Below, one piece after another: positions 59,936 through 64,000 of a stretch of DNA of 64,000 nt; position 1 is the stretch's first letter; the number at the start of each line of letters is the position of its first letter. The stretch comes from an uncultured Bacteriovoracaceae bacterium (GTDB lineage Bacteria > Bdellovibrionota > Bacteriovoracia > Bacteriovoracales > Bacteriovoracaceae): the NCBI GenBank assembly GCA_937931205.1, contig CALHBF010000001.1:62001-126000 (forward strand). Reading direction: 5' to 3'. The notes beneath the pieces are model-generated. The model was not told the DNA's origin, did no database searches, and saw only the letters and a program-made list of their open reading frames with translations. Position numbers and translations under genes: made by a program.

Positions 59936-61799
59936 ATTGCCTCCACGCTGGATTTTTTATTTGAGTAAAGTTTATGACTGCCTCCTTAAATGGAATAAAG
60001 CGTCCCTTCTCCTTTAGATAATATTCAAACTGGTTGTTATCATCTCGGTCTGAAGTAAAAAGCTGGTACTCCAAAGGAGAAGGATAAAAGCGCACAGGCT
60101 TCTTGATCGTTTCACTAAGAAGTAAAAACTCACTGTATTCTCCTTTTTTTGAATGAATTGAATCCAAAAGGCTTTTGGCATGAGTGTCTAGAAACTCAGA
60201 AGCGTTCAGGGATTGCTTAAACAAGAACTTAAAATAAGTATTTTGAATAATCACTCGACCAAGTTGGCTTTCAGAAAAGTCATCAAGGTTTTGAGAAATT
60301 GCAACTGCACTTGCTTGATGCTTTCTGAAAGTTCTAAAGCATTCCGCAATGTAATCCGCATTTTTCAATAGAAGGTGCCAGCACTCATCAAAGATGAAAA
60401 CTTTTTTACCTTTTAAGTTTTTAAAGTATTCAATCAAATAGATGATAAGAGGTGCCTTCATCGCCTCGGGATAAAGCCCAAAGTCACAATAGGTGAAATC
60501 ATTTAAAGGCAGGGTTTCATCAGTAAAATAATCTTCAATCTCTTTGAAATAAAACTTAATGCCTGTAAACTCATTTTCAAGCTTCACCAAGAAAGAAGAA
60601 AAACTTTTGATACTTTGATCTTTTAAAATATTTTCGATCACTTCAAATAGCCTTCCCTCTTCTTTCTTAGGAAGTTTCTCTTCAATTACCGCCAAGACAA
60701 ATTCCTTAAGATAGCGAGTATTTCTAAACTGTAGAGGATTAAATTTCTGAGAAAGAATAACTCCATCATGAAACTTGGCATTTTTTGCAAATGAGTTCCC
60801 AAGATCAAGCACCATTGCCTTGGTTCCTTGATTAAGTTCATACCTTAAGAGTTTTCCGGCCATCATGGACTTTCCTTGTCCAGATGAACCAGTGATAAGA
60901 ATGTTGTAGTTCAAGGCCTGTGAGTGAAAGAGATCAAACCAAACTGACTGATCCGATCGGCTTTTAAGCTCCAATCCTTCCTCCATAACAAAATCTTGGT
61001 GGAAAGGAACAAGATATGAGAGATAGTCAGAAGGAATCTCTACCGCCCTTTTAAAAGACGTTGGTACTCCAGGAATAAGCTGCTGATACAGATAAGAAAG
61101 CCCACGCTCTTCCACAAGTAACTCAGCTCCTTTGCCCTTAAAGTCATAAATCATTTTATCCGTTAGCTTATCCAACTGCTCTTTAGTGGCACCTCTTAGA
61201 ATGAAATACACTTCTGCTTGAAATAGGGCTTTATTATCAGTTGTGACATCATCAAAAAGATTTTCTGCCTGATAGTAAGCATTCTCTGAGTCAAGGTCTC
61301 TCATCCCTTTAAAGAGAGCTGAGAAGTGCAATTTACGTTTAAAATTGATTTTGCTCTTAGCGTCGAGTTTTGGAATTTTCTTAAAACTTAAAACGAAGTC
61401 GAGCCACTTACTCACCTCAAAGCGACCAAGATTCGCTGGATAATCCTTCATCGAAACAATTCTGATAAACTCTGTCCCACAGGTGAGGTAGTTATCATAA
61501 AAATGAACCTGAGCATCACCTCTTCCTAGAAATGTTGCAATTGGCCTATCTTTTGGGACAACATTGCCATGACTAAGAACCACATCACTAAAACAATTAA
61601 GGAAAAGCTTTTGATCCAGCCAATAGAGCTTAATGATCCCATCCGTATTTATGAGATCACTTTCCAAATCAATGAAAACTTGCTCCTGAGAGCTATTATC
61701 CAGCCCCTCCATATCCAGTTGTTTAATCTCAAAGAAGGAGCTAACCTCCCCGTTAAGAGAGGTCAGCTCGTTTCCATTGACTTGGAATAAAGGCATCAT
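59919..61799 (-). CDS. VirB4/TraC-like secretion ATPase
   Basis: A 626-residue ATPase with N-terminal beta-rich domain (about 1-240, containing GRGDAQVHFYDNYLTCGTEFIRIVSMKDYP and FKGMRDLDSENAYYQAENLF), Walker A ITGSSGQGKSMM (about 307-318), Walker B KKVFIFDECWHLL and the motif SAVAISQNLDDF that follows. It energises pilus biogenesis and substrate transfer and is the most conserved part of every T4SS. Somewhat short (VirB4 about 800). AGAGGTG lies ahead of the ATG pair. Confidence 0.9.
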   Translation of the reverse strand: MMPLFQVNGNELTSLNGEVSSFFEIKQLDMEGLDNSSQEQVFIDLESDLINTDGIIKLYWLDQKLFLNCFSDVVLSHGNVVPKDRPIATFLGRGDAQVHFYDNYLTCGTEFIRIVSMKDYPANLGRFEVSKWLDFVLSFKKIPKLDAKSKINFKRKLHFSALFKGMRDLDSENAYYQAENLFDDVTTDNKALFQAEVYFILRGATKEQLDKLTDKMIYDFKGKGAELLVEERGLSYLYQQLIPGVPTSFKRAVEIPSDYLSYLVPFHQDFVMEEGLELKSRSDQSVWFDLFHSQALNYNILITGSSGQGKSMMAGKLLRYELNQGTKAMVLDLGNSFAKNAKFHDGVILSQKFNPLQFRNTRYLKEFVLAVIEEKLPKKEEGRLFEVIENILKDQSIKSFSSFLVKLENEFTGIKFYFKEIEDYFTDETLPLNDFTYCDFGLYPEAMKAPLIIYLIEYFKNLKGKKVFIFDECWHLLLKNADYIAECFRTFRKHQASAVAISQNLDDFSESQLGRVIIQNTYFKFLFKQSLNASEFLDTHAKSLLDSIHSKKGEYSEFLLLSETIKKPVRFYPSPLEYQLFTSDRDDNNQFEYYLKEKGRFIPFKEAVINFTQIKNPAWRQYDENA

Positions 61800-62050
61800 G
61801 AATCACCTCTTTCCAAATCTTTTAGATATACTTCTTTCGTCCTTGGAAGAAGCCATCCTTTGAAATCAAAATTCGCTTTTAAAATCTTCATGCTAATAAC
61901 AGCAAATCCACATATGGCAACGCTGACAAGAGCATTCAGATTAAAAATCATCGAAAGGTATAGCGTTGCCATAAGAGTGCCCAGATCAAAAAAGTTCATT
62001 CCATAGAACTCCGGCATGGCCTTTAGAAATTTTGGAAACTTTCTCATCAC
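61796..62050 (-). CDS. TraL/VirB3-like small membrane protein
   Basis: An 84-residue protein with one hydrophobic hairpin (GTLMATLYLSMIFNLNALVSVAICGFAVISM) and polar ends (MMRKFPKFLKAMPEFYG, DFKGWLLPRTKEVYL). This is the shape of TraL or VirB3, the pilus assembly factor that acts with VirB4. Overlaps VirB4 by four bases; M1 and M2 are adjacent (GTG ATG). Confidence 0.65.
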   Translation of the reverse strand: MMRKFPKFLKAMPEFYGMNFFDLGTLMATLYLSMIFNLNALVSVAICGFAVISMKILKANFDFKGWLLPRTKEVYLKDLERGDS

Positions 62051-62310
62051 ACTAATCCTTTAACAAAATTCAAAATCGTTGGACTTAACATCAAAACAAA
62101 TACTCCCATCAAGGCCTGAGTCATTTTGGCGCTGGCATCTTGTCTTCCCAAGACAAAATAAATTCCGGCAAGTACCAATCCAAAAAGGGCCAGTCCCAAA
62201 CCAATTCTTGTTGTCTCTTGGGCGAGTTTGTCGGCCGTTGCCTTTAAGCTTCTTGCCCAAACAGAATTGGTATAAAAAAGAGAAATAAACACACTCATCA
62301 AAGTCATCAT
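62047..62310 (-). CDS. VirB2/TraA-like pilin
   Basis: I choose the ATG at 62310, five bases after GGGAGG, not the GTG two codons before. The 87-residue product has a signal peptide (cleavage near VWA), then RSLKATADKLAQETTRIGLGLALFGLVLAGIYFVLGRQDASAKM and a second hydrophobic helix ALMGVFVLMLSPTILNFV. Two helices with a polar turn after a signal sequence is the VirB2/TrbC pilin architecture. Encoded beside TraL-like, as usual. Confidence 0.72.
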   Translation of the reverse strand: MMTLMSVFISLFYTNSVWARSLKATADKLAQETTRIGLGLALFGLVLAGIYFVLGRQDASAKMTQALMGVFVLMLSPTILNFVKGLV

Positions 62311-62320
62311 CAACACCTCC

Positions 62321-64000
62321 CTAGTTATGGTAATTATTTACGATGCTGCTCACATCAAGGGTAAAGGGCTGCTTGTAAGTGCGATCTTTTCCAAGTTTCA
62401 AAACATTCCAGTTAAAGTAATGTCTCCACTGGTTAAAATCTTTTGAACCTTCATAGATAGGGATCTTCAAGTTGAACGCCGCAGCTCCGGCCAACTGAAA
62501 ACATCCGTAGTTCTGACGTCCTGAGTGACTAATGAGATTCACCCCATCAAATGTCATTTCAGTGAAGGTCGTAAGCTTTAAAGAAATGACATTTTCATCA
62601 GCTTCAAAGATTTCTTTGATTTTAGAGATATCACTAATTCGGAAGTGAGCATTTTTATCGGCCCAGTAAACCTCAACCTTCTTTTCATCCACGAGAGTCT
62701 TTAGATTGAAATCATCTTCATTGATAATGAGCGAGAGCTGAGATAACTCTTCACTTAAGTCTTTGTTGAACTCATAGCCTTCATCACGCTTTTGAAAAGT
62801 ATGAAACTTAAGATGACAACTATAGTGCCAAGTCGTGCAGTTACGTCCGCATGAGCCGCCAGAACTTGATGGACGATCTTCTTCCTTCTTGACCTTCTCT
62901 CCCATACGTTTACCCGTTGCTAGTTGAAAATCAACGACTGAATTTGGAGAAACATTTCCTAGTGGGTAAATTTCATAATCATCATTGCCTGAGACACTGA
63001 AACGTAGAGCATTTACCTTCTCTGAAGTCTGTTCTGCCAATTGTTTTCCTGTCATATAAGAAAGAACGATTGTATCTCCAGCTTGATACTCATGATCGAG
63101 ATATGATCTTGTGAGGCGGTCAGTAAAAACAAACCACTTGCCTTTCTTATCTTCCCCTCTCACTTCTCTAAGATGGGTATAGTCAGATAAGTTGTTCTCA
63201 AATTGCCCAACTTTCTCAAGGCTATCTTCCACGATCTTAAACTGCTTGGGATAAACGCTCTCCATAAGATCAGCGAATCGGTTCTTGTTCTTTAAAGGCG
63301 CAACAAAGAGACTTCTCGTTTCAAGGGGGGTGTTCACCACCATCTGAATGGATTTGTTTTTCACCGACTTCATTAGCTCAGAGTATTTGATGCCAGTTTC
63401 AGCAATCTCAAAGTCTTTGACTTCAGAGATAATAAACTCACCTTTCTTGAGATAATTTTGAGAAACTAAATCAACTGGTACATTTTCAAGGACAACCGAG
63501 AATGTTTCATTCACATCACGATTGAAATGGCGTTCGACAATTTTTGTATCAAGCAACTCATAAGCTTCTGTTTCATAATTAAAATAATAGAAATTAAGTT
63601 CTAAATTCTTTACCGAACTATAAACAGATGAAGGTATGAGTTTTACAGAGTTCTCTAGCTCAACAGTGACCTTGTTGATGACCACACTTGGATTATCAAA
63701 GTACTTACCTGTTAAAAGAGAATTCTTCCCACTAAAGCGAGTATCCACATCAGGATAGATCACACGGGTCAGATCAGATTCTTGAATTTCTCCCCAGCTA
63801 TGACTTGAAAATTTCCCAATGCGGGCCGCTTCAGAGAAGGCCTTATTGCGAACTAAGATTTCCCCCACACGATATTTGAAATCAGGATCATTTCGTCCCA
63901 CACGAGTATCAATAGTAAAATCCCACGCTGAATCTGTGTGCTCTACCCCATCAGTTGTTTTCACATGCCAATTCACCTTAATGGCATAGTTTTGCAAAAA
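62321..64000 (-). CDS. Large protein of unknown function at head of visible T4SS operon (5' end beyond right edge)
   Basis: The frame is open to the right edge, so the N-terminus is cut; at least 559 residues are seen. It is beta-rich with long polar stretches (SSVYSSVKNLELNFYYFNYETEAYELLDTK), a central cysteine cluster GGSCGRNCTTWHYSC near residue 380, and no membrane helix in the visible part. TAGGGAGG at its stop also serves as ribosome site for the pilin gene, tying it to the T4SS operon. Candidates: an adhesin or entry-exclusion or surface protein of the conjugation system. Not recognised. Confidence 0.65.
   Translation of the reverse strand, partial: FLQNYAIKVNWHVKTTDGVEHTDSAWDFTIDTRVGRNDPDFKYRVGEILVRNKAFSEAARIGKFSSHSWGEIQESDLTRVIYPDVDTRFSGKNSLLTGKYFDNPSVVINKVTVELENSVKLIPSSVYSSVKNLELNFYYFNYETEAYELLDTKIVERHFNRDVNETFSVVLENVPVDLVSQNYLKKGEFIISEVKDFEIAETGIKYSELMKSVKNKSIQMVVNTPLETRSLFVAPLKNKNRFADLMESVYPKQFKIVEDSLEKVGQFENNLSDYTHLREVRGEDKKGKWFVFTDRLTRSYLDHEYQAGDTIVLSYMTGKQLAEQTSEKVNALRFSVSGNDDYEIYPLGNVSPNSVVDFQLATGKRMGEKVKKEEDRPSSSGGSCGRNCTTWHYSCHLKFHTFQKRDEGYEFNKDLSEELSQLSLIINEDDFNLKTLVDEKKVEVYWADKNAHFRISDISKIKEIFEADENVISLKLTTFTEMTFDGVNLISHSGRQNYGCFQLAGAAAFNLKIPIYEGSKDFNQWRHYFNWNVLKLGKDRTYKQPFTLDVSSIVNNYHN

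Larger units (their letters stand above)
51660..64000. mobile_element. Integrative conjugative element (left part, continues beyond right edge)
   Basis: A continuous minus-strand block contains int, xis-like, an AT-hook-like protein, a large palindrome, a replication-relaxation-like protein, coupling ATPase and eight or nine T4SS components. The attachment site on the integrase side is not identified. The AbiE pair and small unknown genes at 46.6-51.5 kb may also belong to it or to a second island. Confidence 0.8.

Overview
The window is AT-rich bacterial DNA, densely coded, with many secreted and outer-membrane proteins, lipoproteins with clear lipoboxes, OmpA/TolC-type envelope proteins and several proteins of very long coiled coil. 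Together with the gene families present (a cytoplasmic PAS chemoreceptor, a MotA/MotB-like operon, DUF2959, VF530, Acr-type heavy-metal efflux) this points to a Gram-negative, probably a predatory or free-living member of the Bdellovibrionota (Bacteriovorax/Peredibacter-like). That assignment is an inference from style and gene content; there is no rRNA gene here to confirm it, and I see no tRNA gene or CRISPR array.

From 1 to about 34 kb the window looks like chromosomal backbone. It opens with a cut phosphoribosyltransferase, then a two-component system (response regulator and membrane histidine kinase overlapping by 4 bases), a secreted protein plus a membrane-anchored TAXI binding protein, a DUF2959 lipoprotein, and SoxR with a perfect SoxR operator. 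At 9.06-15.46 kb is the most striking backbone operon: an OmpA/MotB-like protein with a long periplasmic coiled coil, a MotA/TolQ-like channel, and a 1143-residue FHA/coiled-coil/membrane protein, preceded by a soluble three-PAS chemoreceptor. Next come a P-type cation ATPase, a renalase-like flavoprotein, an ArsR repressor facing an old-yellow-enzyme gene with overlapping palindromic operators in the promoter, envelope proteins, pirin, two DEAD-box helicases, a secreted HNH nuclease, a CBS protein, a VOC protein, a GNAT/FemAB-like transferase and a solitary HsdR-N-like nuclease domain.

From 35.1 to 46.5 kb lies a heavy-metal resistance island, bounded by two direct, diverged copies of a non-coding element whose sequence resembles the 3' end of tmRNA with its T-arm missing or replaced. 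It carries DUF3703, two His/Cys-rich secreted peptides, two TolC-like proteins, a very short CzcB-type adaptor with tandem His repeats, a CzcA-type RND pump, a CDF exporter, the fossil C-terminus of an arsenic permease, and a tyrosine recombinase next to the right-hand repeat.

From 46.6 to 51.5 kb is an accessory patch: small proteins of unknown function, a UPF0489 protein, and an AbiEi/AbiEii toxin-antitoxin pair with repeated operators. From 51.66 kb to the right edge everything is on the minus strand and reads as an integrative conjugative element: tyrosine integrase, small excisionase-like HTH protein, an AT-hook-like protein, a 133-base nested palindrome (candidate oriT or leader), a replication-relaxation-like protein, coupling ATPase, and a compact type IV secretion operon (lipoprotein, VirB10, VirB9, VirB8/TraE, VirB6, VirB5/TrbJ, VirB4, TraL/VirB3, VirB2 pilin) plus a large unknown protein cut by the window end. 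No canonical relaxase or VirB11 is visible in the window.
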